Below are positions 26,718 through 35,490 of a stretch of 62,024 nt of DNA, one piece after another. The position numbers were made by a program, and so were the translations under genes. Location of the stretch: the NCBI GenBank assembly GCA_018613035.1, contig JAGGRA010000052.1, positions 1-62,024 of the forward strand, written 5' to 3'. Under the pieces are notes generated by a model. The model did no database searches and was not told the DNA's origin. It worked only from the letters and a program-made list of their open reading frames with translations. Numbering within the stretch: the first letter of the stretch is position 1; every line of letters starts with the position of its first letter. Source of the DNA: Pseudomonas sp. ISL-84 (GTDB lineage Bacteria; Bacillota; Bacilli; Bacillales; Cytobacillaceae).

Positions 26718-27797
26718 TTACTCATTTAAAGCAGTCTTAAGCGTTTCTAAATTCTTACGCATGATACTGAAGTAATCATCATTTTCCTTTATGTTCTCCT
26801 CAGTAATAGCCTCTAAGTTGTGAAGAGAGAGTGATTTTGCCCCGATTTCTTTTTGGATTATTTTTGCCACCTTTGGGGATACATTTTGTTCAAAAATCAC
26901 ATAGTTAAGGTTATGCTCAGATGATTCGTTGATAATTGCTTGCAGTTCCTTCTGAGAGAGCTCCTGTGTTGGCGATAAACCAGCAATGGCAATCTGTTCG
27001 ATGCCGTAACGCTCTTCCCAATAACCGTAGGCCGCATGGGCGACTAATATATATTTCGTTTTGGAGCTGTCAATCGTCGTTTCAATTTCCTTATCCAGTT
27101 TTTCTAAATCGCTTTTCAGCTGATTAAAATTGGCTTCAAACTCAGATTTGTGCTCTGGCATCAGATCAATTAACGAATTTTTGATCGTATTCGCAAGATC
27201 AATAGATAGAATTGGATCTAGCCAAACGTGGGGATCCTTATCACTATGAATATGTTCGTCATGTTCATGTGATTCAGCTTCTTCACCTTCATGACCCTCT
27301 GAATGGCCATGTTCATCTTCATGATCTTCGCTTTCTGAATGCCCATGTTCACCCTCATGACCTTCGTTTTCTGAATGATTTTCTTCGTCTTCATGATTGT
27401 GCTCATCATGGGCGGATTCAATAAGTTCAATTCCTTCTCCGGCTTTTAGTATTTTTACACTTTCCTTCTCCAATGCTTTAGAGGCTTTCTCTGCAAACCC
27501 CTCAATGCCGACTCCTGTATAGATAAATAAATCTGATTTTGCCAGGCTAATCATGTCATTTGTGGAAGGCTCGTAAGAATGGGCATCGACATTTGGCGAG
27601 TAAATACTTTGCACTTCAACAAACTCACCGCCTATTTTTTGGGTGAAATCCTCCAGAGGATAAATGGTCGTATAGACTTTTAAAGCTTCTTTATTTTCTT
27701 TGTCTGCCCCTTCGCTGGCTGTTTCTGAACTTCCACAGCCGGCTAGAATAAGGCTGCAGGTCAGAATTGAAGTGGCTGCTAACTGCTTGATTCTCAT
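26718..27797 (-). CDS. znuA: Zinc ABC transporter substrate-binding lipoprotein ZnuA/AdcA
   Basis: A 359-residue cluster A-I metal-binding protein. A lipoprotein signal ends at LILAGCGSS (C21). Metal ligands are visible: H73 in NVDAHSYEPS, H190 in DPHVWLDP, a histidine in VAHAAYGYW, and a C-terminal acidic residue. Between residues 130 and 190 lies a long histidine- and acid-rich loop (about 19 His in 60 residues), typical of zinc-specific members. The permease and ATPase genes are not adjacent, so partners must be elsewhere. The start is preceded by several Zur boxes, supporting induction by zinc starvation. Confidence 0.93.
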   Translation of the reverse strand: MRIKQLAATSILTCSLILAGCGSSETASEGADKENKEALKVYTTIYPLEDFTQKIGGEFVEVQSIYSPNVDAHSYEPSTNDMISLAKSDLFIYTGVGIEGFAEKASKALEKESVKILKAGEGIELIESAHDEHNHEDEENHSENEGHEGEHGHSESEDHEDEHGHSEGHEGEEAESHEHDEHIHSDKDPHVWLDPILSIDLANTIKNSLIDLMPEHKSEFEANFNQLKSDLEKLDKEIETTIDSSKTKYILVAHAAYGYWEERYGIEQIAIAGLSPTQELSQKELQAIINESSEHNLNYVIFEQNVSPKVAKIIQKEIGAKSLSLHNLEAITEENIKENDDYFSIMRKNLETLKTALNE

Positions 27798-27826
27798 TTT
27801 TTAACTCCAATCTATTTTATTATAGT

Positions 27827-27846
27827 AAATCGTAATTATTTCGTTT
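27827..27846. promoter_or_regulatory. Zur box at the znuA promoter
   Basis: AAATCGTAATTATTTCGTTT: the 7-1-7 core TCGTAAT-T-ATTTCGT has two mismatches to the Zur palindrome TCGTAATNATTACGA. It lies 30-50 bases before the znuA start on the znuA side of the spacer. Confidence 0.75.
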
Positions 27847-27995
27847 TACATTCTAAATTAACTCTATGAATTTGTAAATGAATTTATGAATCTTTTATTT
27901 TTGGAATCTTTAACTATGAAAATTCGGGGAAAGGACTATTGAACGTTATTTATAAAAAAACTTGCATTTGAGAAAAAAATTGAGTAAGATTTTAA

Positions 27996-28010
27996 TCGTA
28001 ATTGTTACGA
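27996..28010. promoter_or_regulatory. Zur box, central
   Basis: TCGTAAT-T-GTTACGA, only one mismatch to the consensus palindrome, with extending AATs on both sides. It lies midway between znuA and rpmG, where it could serve either direction. Confidence 0.8.
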
Positions 28011-28102
28011 TTTGATGAATAGTTGAAAAGATAGGACAAAGGTGGAAATTGCTTAAATGGTGACAAACATATAAGAGAGCAAGAGGACCATCTATAACTT
28101 AT

Positions 28103-28123
28103 AAATCGTAATGATTTTGATTT
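28103..28123. promoter_or_regulatory. Zur box toward rpmG
   Basis: AAATCGTAAT-G-ATTTTGATTT, with two mismatches to consensus. It lies about 155 bases before the rpmG start. Confidence 0.65.
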
Positions 28124-28276
28124 GGTAGAATGAGGTGAGAAATAAAAAAACTGCCAGTTACTGTAGTTATTTAGGTTCAACCAAAACAACTTTACTAATT
28201 ATTCATGAACCAATTGTGAGAAAAAAAGAATGCCATCAATGGCGCTTAATAAAAAACAATACAGGAGGAATTCAAT

Positions 28277-28426
28277 ATGAGAGTAAAAATTACATTAGCA
28301 TGCACTGAAACAGGAGACCGCAATTACATTACTACAAAAAATAAGCGGAATAACCCTGACCGCATTGAATTAATGAAATATTCACCACGTTTAAAAAAAC
28401 GTACATTACATAGGGAAACAAAATAA
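28277..28426 (+). CDS. rpmG: 50S ribosomal protein L33, zinc-free (C-) paralogue
   Basis: A 49-residue protein, [20 protein letters not shown]... ending LHRETK, clearly bacterial L33. The zinc-binding form has two CxxC motifs. Here they are lost (ACTETG instead of CTEC, KYSPR instead of KYC), leaving a single cysteine, so the protein cannot hold zinc. In B. subtilis zinc-free L33 and L31 paralogues are induced by Zur derepression and replace the zinc-containing versions to free zinc. Zur boxes upstream and a divergent znuA fit that role. The start ATG has caggaggaattc in front. Downstream is an importer operon. Confidence 0.93.
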   Translation: MRVKITLACTETGDRNYITTKNKRNNPDRIELMKYSPRLKKRTLHRETK

Positions 28427-28491
28427 CCACCTAATTGTTTAGCAGATTTTATACTGAAAAGTTTATGCCTAAATAAAGAGAGAATTAGCCA

Positions 28492-28512
28492 TCCCGCTGC
28501 AGGTTAGCGGGA
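28492..28512 (+). promoter_or_regulatory. GC-rich hairpin between rpmG and the ABC operon
   Basis: TCCCGCT (28492-28498) and AGCGGGA (28506-28512) form a perfect 7-bp stem with a 7-base loop. No strong T run follows, so it is likely a weak attenuator that lets some zinc-regulated transcription pass into the ABC operon. Confidence 0.5.
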
Positions 28513-28544
28513 CAAAGTATGATTTTAATTGAGGGGGAAGGTCA

Positions 28545-30086
28545 TTGAATAAGAATACACACATTAGCTTAGTCTTGGCAGTGCTTTTGATGCTGCTTAC
28601 AGCTTGTTCCGCACAAAACTCCAACCCATCTGGGGAAAAAAATGGAGAAGAAAAAAAGAAAGAAGTCACGTTCCTTTCCAATTTTCCAAGTGAAACGCTT
28701 GATCCGCACCTGAACTATACCGCTGTCAGGGCAGGGATAACCGAAACACTGGTGAAAGTCAATCAGGATCAAGAGCTTGAACCATGGCTTGCGGAAAGCT
28801 GGGATACAAGTGTTGGCGGTCAGACATGGACCTTTCAAATCAGAAATAACATTACCTTCCAAAATGGAAAGAAAGTAGATGCAGCCGCTGTAAAAGCTTC
28901 TTTAGAACGAAACATACAAGTGAGCGAAGCCATGAAAACGGCATTAAAAATCAAAACAATGGAAGCGGATGGACAAACCCTGAGCATTACAACTGAACAG
29001 AAATTGCCACAGTTTCCTTCCGAGCTTGTTCATCCCAACACCGCTATAGTGGATAGTTCCGTGGAGAACATGGAACAAAAACCAATCGGAACTGGCCCTT
29101 TCAAAGTTGTTTCTTTTGAACCGAACAGCAAGCTGGAACTGGAAATGAATAGAGAATACTGGGACGGGGAGGTCAAGCTTGATCGAGCAACGATGACCTT
29201 TAACGAGGATGCGAATGCACGGACAACGGCGCTTCAGTCGGGAGATGCAGATATTGTTTATCGCCCGGCCATTGAAAGCATTGAGATTCTTAAAAGTGAT
29301 CAATCGATCAAAACGGATGTGGTCTCCAGTCTTCGTACGCATCTTCTCATGTACAACTCAGGCAAAGAAACATTTAAGGATGTCAATGTAAGAAAAGTGT
29401 TTGACGCCTTGATTGATCGTCAAGTGGTTGCAGATGATATTATGGCGGGGCAAGCGACTGTCGCCGAAGGGCCATTCCTGGCAGAGTCACCGTACTCACC
29501 AGACTATGAAAAGAAATTTTTTAGCATGGAAATGGCCAAAAAATATTTAGAAGAAGCAGGATATAAGATGAAAGACGGAAAGATGGTAAAAGACGGAAAG
29601 CCGCTTACTCTTAAGCTCATGACCTATTCCTATCGTCCTGAATTGCCATTAATCTCCCAATTGCTGCAATCCAATGCAAAAGAACTAGGAATTGCCATTG
29701 AAATTCAGCAGGTTGAAAATATTGATGAATATTTGGCAGAGAAAACGGATTGGGATATAGCCACATACAGTTTGATTACTGCTCCAAGGGGAGATGCGAG
29801 CTATTTCCTTAATTCCGCGTATATGGCAGGGGGAGCAATTAATCCAGGGCAAATTCAGAATGATCAGCTTACAGAGCTAATAGAAGAGCTGAATCAAACG
29901 TCTGATAATGGAAAACGGAATGAACTATCAAAAGCAGCTATCAAGATCATTGATCAGGAAAAACTGCACTCCTTTCTTGTTCATCCCAATAATTTTGTTG
30001 CATATAAGGATTACGTCCTAAATTGGCAGACCAGTACAAGTGAATACTACGCATTAACTAAGGATCTAGATGTGAGGACAAAATGA
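28545..30086 (+). CDS. Peptide/nickel-type ABC transporter substrate-binding lipoprotein
   Basis: A 513-residue family 5 solute-binding protein. A lipoprotein signal ends at LLTACSAQ. LDPHLNYTAVRAGITETLVKVNQD and LEPWLAESWDTS mark the first lobe, FQNGKKVDAAAVKASL the typical insertion helix, and PIGTGPFKVVSFEPNSKLELEMNREYWDG the second. Length and the gene set match NikA/CntA of nickel or metallophore importers better than long oligopeptide-binding OppA. It starts at TTG 28545 after gaggggg, 118 bases behind Zur-linked rpmG, and shares ATGA with the permease gene. Ligand unproven: metal-chelate, nickel-histidine or peptide. Confidence 0.85.
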   Translation: MNKNTHISLVLAVLLMLLTACSAQNSNPSGEKNGEEKKKEVTFLSNFPSETLDPHLNYTAVRAGITETLVKVNQDQELEPWLAESWDTSVGGQTWTFQIRNNITFQNGKKVDAAAVKASLERNIQVSEAMKTALKIKTMEADGQTLSITTEQKLPQFPSELVHPNTAIVDSSVENMEQKPIGTGPFKVVSFEPNSKLELEMNREYWDGEVKLDRATMTFNEDANARTTALQSGDADIVYRPAIESIEILKSDQSIKTDVVSSLRTHLLMYNSGKETFKDVNVRKVFDALIDRQVVADDIMAGQATVAEGPFLAESPYSPDYEKKFFSMEMAKKYLEEAGYKMKDGKMVKDGKPLTLKLMTYSYRPELPLISQLLQSNAKELGIAIEIQQVENIDEYLAEKTDWDIATYSLITAPRGDASYFLNSAYMAGGAINPGQIQNDQLTELIEELNQTSDNGKRNELSKAAIKIIDQEKLHSFLVHPNNFVAYKDYVLNWQTSTSEYYALTKDLDVRTK

Positions 30087-31024
30087 AACAGGCTGGTAAA
30101 AGACTGTTTGAGCTTGTGCTTTTCATGTTTATATTATCCTTTATAAGTTTTGTGTTCATGAAGGCAGCTCCTGGTGACCCTGTAAGGTATATGCTGAATA
30201 TTGATGACGTTTCTATTACAGATGAACAGGTTGAAGAGCTTAGAAAAGAGCTTGGCTTTAATGAACCCATTTATGTCCAGTATTGGAATTGGCTGATCCG
30301 ATTCTTTCAGTTTGATTTGGGGGAATCTTATATGACGAAACAGCCAGTTTTGCAGGAGCTGATTAACAAAGTTCCTGCCACACTTTCCTTAACTTTTTCA
30401 TCAATGGCGGTTATGATGCTGATAGCTGCACCGATAGGAACTCTTGCTGCCTTGTATAAGAATAAATGGATTGATCACCTCAGCAGGATTTTTGCTTTAA
30501 TTGGTGCTTCAGTACCCAGCTTCTGGCTGGGGCTGCTTTTTATGCAGCTGTTTTCTGTTAAACTGGGAATTCTGCCTGCTATGGGAAAAGGTACTTTTCT
30601 TCATTTGCTGCTGCCATCCCTAACATTGGGAATTGCGATGGCTGCTGTTTATGTTCGGCTATTGAGGTCCAGTCTGCTGGAAAGCCTGGGACAGGATTTT
30701 ATCAAGTCTGCGAGGGCACGGGGGCTTTCACAAAAAAGAATTTTTTTCTTTCATGCTTTTCGCCACTGCCTTACCCCGGTTATAACTATTTTTGGGGTAA
30801 GTCTGGGGAGTTTGCTTGGCGGAACAGTTATTATTGAAGTTCTTTTTGCATATCCTGGGGTTGGCAAACTGGTGGTAGAAGCAATCGTTAGAAGGGATTA
30901 TCCGGTTATCCAGGGGTATATTCTTTTCATGGGGCTGTTTGTCGTGATGATTAATTTATTGGTTGATCTTTCGTATCGATACCTGAATCCGGAAATCCGA
31001 TTGAGGGGTGGGGACAAGGGATGA
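30083..31024 (+). CDS. ABC importer permease, NikB/DppB-like
   Basis: A 313-residue membrane permease. FISFVFMKAAPGDPVRYML, then VPATLSLTFSSMAVMML and the EAA-type loop SLLESLGQDFIKSARARGLSQKRIFFFHAFRH are family landmarks for the first permease of peptide/nickel importers. About six helices. It overlaps the binding-protein gene by ATGA and the next permease gene by ATGA, so the operon is translationally coupled. Length matches E. coli NikB (314). Confidence 0.9.
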   Translation: MKQAGKRLFELVLFMFILSFISFVFMKAAPGDPVRYMLNIDDVSITDEQVEELRKELGFNEPIYVQYWNWLIRFFQFDLGESYMTKQPVLQELINKVPATLSLTFSSMAVMMLIAAPIGTLAALYKNKWIDHLSRIFALIGASVPSFWLGLLFMQLFSVKLGILPAMGKGTFLHLLLPSLTLGIAMAAVYVRLLRSSLLESLGQDFIKSARARGLSQKRIFFFHAFRHCLTPVITIFGVSLGSLLGGTVIIEVLFAYPGVGKLVVEAIVRRDYPVIQGYILFMGLFVVMINLLVDLSYRYLNPEIRLRGGDKG

Positions 31025-31842
31025 TAAATCGTTTGCGAACAACAAATTCGGTCATTTTATTAATGGGTCTTTTTCTTATTGCCATCATCATTGCTCCTTT
31101 TATTGCTCCATTTGACCCGAATCAGGTGAATATGGCCGACCGGTTAAAGCCATTGAGTTTGGAACATTTTTTGGGAACTGACCATTTAGGGAGAGATGTT
31201 TTTTCCAGAATCTTGTCTGGTGCCCAAACGACAGTTGGTACAAGTTTTCTGATATTGGCTATTTCATTGCTTCTTGGTGTTCCAATTGGCCTCGTCTCTG
31301 GATATATCGGAGGAAGATTAGACCGTATTCTCATGAGGGTGGTCGATGCCTTTATGGCGTTCCCTGATTATATTGCCGCGATAATTTTGAGCGGCCTGCT
31401 GGGACCGGGGATATTCAATTTAATCTTTGCCATTGTCATGGTGAAATGGGTCGGATATGCCAGATTAGCCAGGAGTACCGTTCTGACGGAAAAACAAAAG
31501 GATTATATCTTAATAGCTAAAGTAAATGGTGTTGGCTCGATGAATATATTGCGCAGACATATGATTCCTCATGTTTTAGGGAATGTGATGGTTCTTGCGA
31601 CCCTGGATGCCGGAAAAATCATTTTAATGATCGCTTCTCTCTCCTATATTGGATTAGGGGCTCAGCCTCCGACTCCAGAGTGGGGGGCGATGCTGAATGA
31701 AGCAAAGGCATTCTTCTATAATGCTCCACACTTAATGCTCATTCCCGGTTTAGCCATTATGGTGATTGTCCTTATTTTTAATTTGTTTGGTGATTATTTA
31801 AGAGATTACTATGATGTGAAAAACCAGAACGGAGGCAGATGA
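31021..31842 (+). CDS. ABC importer permease, NikC/DppC-like
   Basis: A 273-residue membrane protein pairing with the preceding permease. LGTDHLGRDVFSRILSGAQTTV is the well-known DppC/NikC segment. The cytoplasmic EAA loop is STVLTEKQKDYILIAKVNGVGSMNILRRHMIPH. It overlaps neighbours by four bases on each side. Length matches NikC (277). Confidence 0.9.
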   Translation: MINRLRTTNSVILLMGLFLIAIIIAPFIAPFDPNQVNMADRLKPLSLEHFLGTDHLGRDVFSRILSGAQTTVGTSFLILAISLLLGVPIGLVSGYIGGRLDRILMRVVDAFMAFPDYIAAIILSGLLGPGIFNLIFAIVMVKWVGYARLARSTVLTEKQKDYILIAKVNGVGSMNILRRHMIPHVLGNVMVLATLDAGKIILMIASLSYIGLGAQPPTPEWGAMLNEAKAFFYNAPHLMLIPGLAIMVIVLIFNLFGDYLRDYYDVKNQNGGR

Positions 31843-32651
31843 TGTCTGTTTTAACCATTTCGAATTTAACCATAAAACATAGGGAAGAAACCCTGGTACA
31901 AAATATCGGGTTATCCATCAATGAAGGGGATTGGGTGGCGCTAGTCGGTGAGAGCGGAAGCGGGAAAAGTGTAACAGCTTCCTCCATTGGAGGCCTGCTG
32001 CCGCGTGAGCTCATCATTTCGTCTGGCAGCATCCATCATGGCGGTGTAAATCTCTCCAGCTTAAAGGAAAAAGAATGGCGCACCTATCGCGGGAAAGCCA
32101 TTTCCTATATTTTTCAGGATTATCAGGGAGCTTTCACCCCATTTATGACCATCGGTGCTCAATTCGATGAAATGCTGAGAACACATTTGAATGATTCGAA
32201 ACAACTAAGAAAATCAAGGGCTTTGGAGTGTTTAAACAATGTAAATCTGCCTGGAGAAAGGGTCTATCAAAGCTATCCATTTCAGCTAAGCGGAGGGCAG
32301 CTGCAAAGGGCTGCCATTGCCATGGCGACGATACTTAAGCCGAAATTGCTCATTGCAGATGAGCCGACAACCGCTCTTGACAGCATTACTGCAGTCCATG
32401 TTCTTCAGCTGCTTGCTGAGCTGCAAAAGCAAACAAACTGTGCAGTATTATTTATTACTCATGATTTGCGGCATGTACGGAAATTCGCCAATAAAATGGC
32501 TGTCATGCGAAAGGGAGAGATTGTCGAGTCCGGAATGAAAACGGCGGTATTAATGAATCCCAAGCATGCCTATACGAAAGCTTTGATAGCTGCCATTCCT
32601 TCTTTGAAGCAGACGAAAGAACGACTGGTAACGATAAAAAATTTGATTTAA
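31839..32651 (+). CDS. ABC importer ATPase, NikD/CntD-like
   Basis: A 270-residue ATPase. Walker A GESGSGKS, Q-loop FQDYQGAF, signature LSGGQLQRAAIAMA, Walker B LLIADEPTTALD and switch histidine ITHDLRH are all present. It is shorter than OppD/DppD (about 330) because it lacks the C-terminal extension, in line with NikD and CntD. Start ATG at 31839 overlaps the permease stop; an ATG three bases later is equally possible. Confidence 0.9.
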   Translation: MMSVLTISNLTIKHREETLVQNIGLSINEGDWVALVGESGSGKSVTASSIGGLLPRELIISSGSIHHGGVNLSSLKEKEWRTYRGKAISYIFQDYQGAFTPFMTIGAQFDEMLRTHLNDSKQLRKSRALECLNNVNLPGERVYQSYPFQLSGGQLQRAAIAMATILKPKLLIADEPTTALDSITAVHVLQLLAELQKQTNCAVLFITHDLRHVRKFANKMAVMRKGEIVESGMKTAVLMNPKHAYTKALIAAIPSLKQTKERLVTIKNLI

Positions 32652-32667
32652 AGAAGCGGGTGAATAA

Positions 32668-33453
32668 ATGAATACGGCTGGACTTGAGGTACTGGTTTCA
32701 AAAAATATTACGAAGCAGTATTCGTTTGGGCAAATTGCGGTCGATCAAGTATCTCTTGTCATAAAGAAAGACGAATGTCTGGGCATTGTTGGGGAGAGCG
32801 GGAGCGGGAAAAGCACATTAGCGAGGTGTCTCCTTGCATTGGAAAAAGTAGATCAAGGTGAAATCTGGTTTAAGAACAAGGCGCTGCATACGGCCAGTAA
32901 AGAGGACCTTCGCTCAATTAGAAGGGGAGTCCAGGCAGCCTTTCAAAACCCTGCCGCCTCTCTGAATCCGAAACTGAAAGTCATCGATTCGCTGATGGAA
33001 CCATTGGATTTTCAAAAGAATATCCAGCCGTCTTTTTTAAAAGGAATTCGGCAGCAGCGAGAAAAGGCAGCAGAACAGCTGCTTGAGATGGTGGAGCTTC
33101 CATCCAAATATCTTTCCTGTTATCCCCATGAATTAAGCGGAGGTCAAAAGCAGAGGGTCACGATCGCCCGAGCCATAAGTATTGAACCTTCGCTTATCAT
33201 TCTGGATGAACCCACAGCGAGTCTTGATGTTTCGGTTCAGGCCAAAGTCTTGAATCTATTAAAAGACCTTCAGCAGCATTTAGGCGTGTCCTATCTATTT
33301 ATTTCGCATGATTTGGCTGCAGTGAACTTCATGAGCGACCGGATCATGGTGATGAAACAAGGCCAGGTAGTAGATGAATTCAGCAAATATGATTTATTTT
33401 CAGTGAAAAGACATCCATATACAAAGGAATTGCTGTATGTTTTTGAAGGGTAA
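32668..33453 (+). CDS. ABC importer ATPase, NikE/CntF-like
   Basis: A 261-residue second ATPase forming the heterodimer. Walker A GESGSGKST, Q-loop FQNPAASLNPK, signature LSGGQKQRVTIARA, Walker B LIILDEPTASLD, and switch FISHDLAAV. Seventeen bases behind the first ATPase, with aagaagcgggtg as ribosome site. Only eleven bases separate it from the MATE exporter gene, which is the unusual part of this operon. Confidence 0.9.
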   Translation: MNTAGLEVLVSKNITKQYSFGQIAVDQVSLVIKKDECLGIVGESGSGKSTLARCLLALEKVDQGEIWFKNKALHTASKEDLRSIRRGVQAAFQNPAASLNPKLKVIDSLMEPLDFQKNIQPSFLKGIRQQREKAAEQLLEMVELPSKYLSCYPHELSGGQKQRVTIARAISIEPSLIILDEPTASLDVSVQAKVLNLLKDLQQHLGVSYLFISHDLAAVNFMSDRIMVMKQGQVVDEFSKYDLFSVKRHPYTKELLYVFEG

Positions 33454-33464
33454 GGGGGATCATC

Positions 33465-34820
33465 ATGAATCATAAGGCATATCTCACTTTGGCTATTCCA
33501 CTCATTATTTCAACCATAAGCACTCCCTTATTAGGGGCAGTTGATACAGCGGTGGTGGGCCAGATGCAGGATCCTTCATACATTGCTGCAGTTGCAGTAG
33601 GTACGATTATATTTAATACATTGTACTGGCTGTTTGGATTTTTGCGGGTCAGCACATCCGGATTTGCCGCTCAAGCTCATGGTGCAAAGGACACGGAAGG
33701 CGGAATGCTGGCAATCGCCCGTCCTTTCCTTATCGCTGTTATAGCAGGAATTAGTTTAATTGCCCTTCAGTTGCCAATTATGCAAGTGTTCTTGCCGCTG
33801 TTAAGCCCGGATCCTCATGTACAGTCACTTGCCGATGATTATTTGCAGATCAGGATTTGGGGTGCGCCCTTTGCTCTCTTAAACTATGTCATTCTGGGCT
33901 GGCTGATGGGAATGTCTATGATCAAAATATCGCTGTTAGTGCAAGTGTTGATGAACCTCATGAACATTGTCCTGGATATCCTCTTTGTATTTGGCTTTTC
34001 GTGGGGTGTTTCCGGTGTAGCAGCAGCGACTTTACTGTCTGAAATAACGGCTTTTGCCATCGGATTAGTGATTGTTTGGAAAGCTTCTCCATTCAAAGGA
34101 ACATTTCCATCTTTTCATAAAGTGATAGACTCGTCATCGTTCAAGAAAATGATGAAAGTGAACAGGGATTTGTTTATTCGGACGGTTTGTTTGTTAATTG
34201 TTTTTAATTTATTTACTGCCAAGGGTGCTTCCTTTGGAACAGAAACATTGGCTGCCAATGCAATCCTGCTCCAAATCCATTACATCATGGCTTATTTTTA
34301 TGATGGTTTTGCCAATGCATCCAGTATTATGACAGGAAAAGCAATTGGCTCAAAAGATAAAACACTGTATCAGCAGACGCTCAAGTTATCCTGGCAGTGG
34401 GCAATATATTCATCGGTTATAATAGCCAGTGTCTATTATTTGCTGAATGATTATATTCTCAGGTTATTTACAAATATTCCAAGGATCATAGAAACGGCCC
34501 AAAGCTATGAAATATGGATTATCGTGTTTCCCCTTACGATAAGTTTTGGTATTATTCTTTATGGAGTTTTTACCGGTGCAACCGAAGCCGCACCTATTCG
34601 GGATTCCATGCTCCTTGCCTTATCCATTTTTTTACTTGTTTATTTTCTGGTGGTGCCGATCGCCGGAAACCATGGATTATGGCTGTCCTTTCTGATCTTC
34701 AGTGCAGGGCGTTCCGTCTTTTTAGCGATGTATGTCCCCCGGTTAACAAGAAAACTGTTTCCTGAGACTGGACCATTTAATAATGAAGAAAATAAAACAC
34801 TTAAGAGCTCTTTATTGTAA
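33465..34820 (+). CDS. MATE family efflux transporter, DinF-like
   Basis: A 451-residue protein with about twelve membrane helices in two halves. LTLAIPLIISTISTPLLGAVDTAVVGQM opens the family fold, and FLRVSTSGFAAQAHGA is typical of the DinF branch. MATE proteins export cationic drugs, flavonoids or siderophore-like compounds using sodium or proton gradients. It is coupled to the metal/peptide importer operon (11-base gap, agggggatcatc ribosome site), so it may export the ligand, such as a metallophore, that the importer brings back. This is inference. Ends at a terminator. Confidence 0.9.
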   Translation: MNHKAYLTLAIPLIISTISTPLLGAVDTAVVGQMQDPSYIAAVAVGTIIFNTLYWLFGFLRVSTSGFAAQAHGAKDTEGGMLAIARPFLIAVIAGISLIALQLPIMQVFLPLLSPDPHVQSLADDYLQIRIWGAPFALLNYVILGWLMGMSMIKISLLVQVLMNLMNIVLDILFVFGFSWGVSGVAAATLLSEITAFAIGLVIVWKASPFKGTFPSFHKVIDSSSFKKMMKVNRDLFIRTVCLLIVFNLFTAKGASFGTETLAANAILLQIHYIMAYFYDGFANASSIMTGKAIGSKDKTLYQQTLKLSWQWAIYSSVIIASVYYLLNDYILRLFTNIPRIIETAQSYEIWIIVFPLTISFGIILYGVFTGATEAAPIRDSMLLALSIFLLVYFLVVPIAGNHGLWLSFLIFSAGRSVFLAMYVPRLTRKLFPETGPFNNEENKTLKSSLL

Positions 34821-34863
34821 TGAAGAAGCTCTTTGTAAGTAGCGTTATGGATGTTTTCACATC

Positions 34864-34888
34864 AGTCTTGCTGTTTAGCAGGACTTTT
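34864..34888 (+). terminator. Rho-independent terminator of the importer/MATE operon
   Basis: AGTCTTGCT (34864-34872) pairs with AGCAGGACT (34877-34885) with one mismatch, followed by TTTT. It ends the operon before the second SAM riboswitch. Confidence 0.65.
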
Positions 34889-35027
34889 GTGTATTCAGCA
34901 GCTTTTTTATAGTAAACTTTATACTCATATTTCGGGCCTGCAAAAAAAGGAAAAAAATTTTATAAAGGAAGATATTCAAGTTGCCATTTTTCTGAAACTA
35001 TGCAATACTTGTTTGAAAAATCAATAT

Positions 35028-35033
35028 TATAAT
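35028..35033 (+). promoter_or_regulatory. -10 element before the second SAM riboswitch
   Basis: A consensus TATAAT directly upstream of the aptamer; no good -35 hexamer is seen at 17 bases. Transcription would begin at the first bases of the riboswitch. Confidence 0.45.
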
Positions 35034-35039
35034 CAAATT

Positions 35040-35190
35040 CTTATCCAGAGAGGTGGAGGGACTGGCCCTGCGAAGCCTCAGCAACCCCTGATTATTTCAG
35101 GAAGGTGCTAATTCCAACAGAGTTAACGCTCTGGGAGATGAGAGGTCGTTTTTAAAGTATAAAGGCCTCTTGTAATAAGAGGTCTTTTTT
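35040..35190 (+). ncRNA. SAM-I (S-box) riboswitch, second copy
   Basis: The aptamer (35040-35142) has CTTATCCAGAGAGGTGGAGGG, actggccctgcgaagcctca, GCAACCCCTGATTATTTCAGGAAGGTGC and the closing GATGAG, which pairs with CTTATC. Behind it AAAGGCCTCTT (35161-35171) pairs with AAGAGGTCTTT, followed by T, as terminator. AGAGG near 35141 can pair with CCTCT as antiterminator. The next gene is an O-methyltransferase, but a MITE lies between them. Confidence 0.95.
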
Positions 35191-35207
35191 GTTGCCTTTT
35201 TATAAAA

Positions 35208-35490
35208 GGCTATTTTCGTAAAGTTAGTTGCTTTTAAGCGATTAAATGAGTTTAGCCACTGAGTTGATTGGAGCGGAGGGCACTTGATCCTCGAAAATGC
35301 TGTCGCATTTTCATCGTGCGGTGTCTATTCGAGGAAGCTTATTCAATGTCCTGCGGGAGGAGAGGGGGTGAGAGACCCCACAGGCAAAGCCGAGGAGGCT
35401 CTCATTCCTCCCCGCGGAAAGCAAGTGCCTGCAGCGGAAATCAACGGATATCATTTTCAAGCTCAAAAAACAATTATTTAGAAAACAGCC
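35208..35490. mobile_element. MITE with terminal inverted repeats and target duplication
   Basis: Left end GGCTATTTTCG (35208-35218) matches the right end GAAAACAGCC (35481-35490) in inverse. The flanks repeat ATAAAA at 35202-35207 and 35491-35496, a 6-bp target duplication. Inside, GTTGATTGGAGCGG and GGCACTTG mirror CAAGTGCC and CGGAAATCAAC, so the element can fold into a long imperfect hairpin, and GGGAGG faces CCTCCC. No transposase is encoded, so it needs one in trans. Two open frames here (35268-35555, 35284-35481) are artefacts of the element. Confidence 0.85.

Noticed and set aside
27212..27424. Histidine-rich frame opposite znuA
   Set aside because: Antisense shadow of the histidine-rich loop of ZnuA, caused by repeated GAH codon patterns.
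27210..27430. Tandem repeat in the znuA histidine-rich region as a possible mobile or CRISPR-like repeat
   Set aside because: The repetition follows the GHSE/DHEDE-type protein repeats and is coding low-complexity sequence.
34851..35111. An open frame over the second SAM riboswitch
   Set aside because: It overlaps a structured RNA and its terminator, and no known protein fits.
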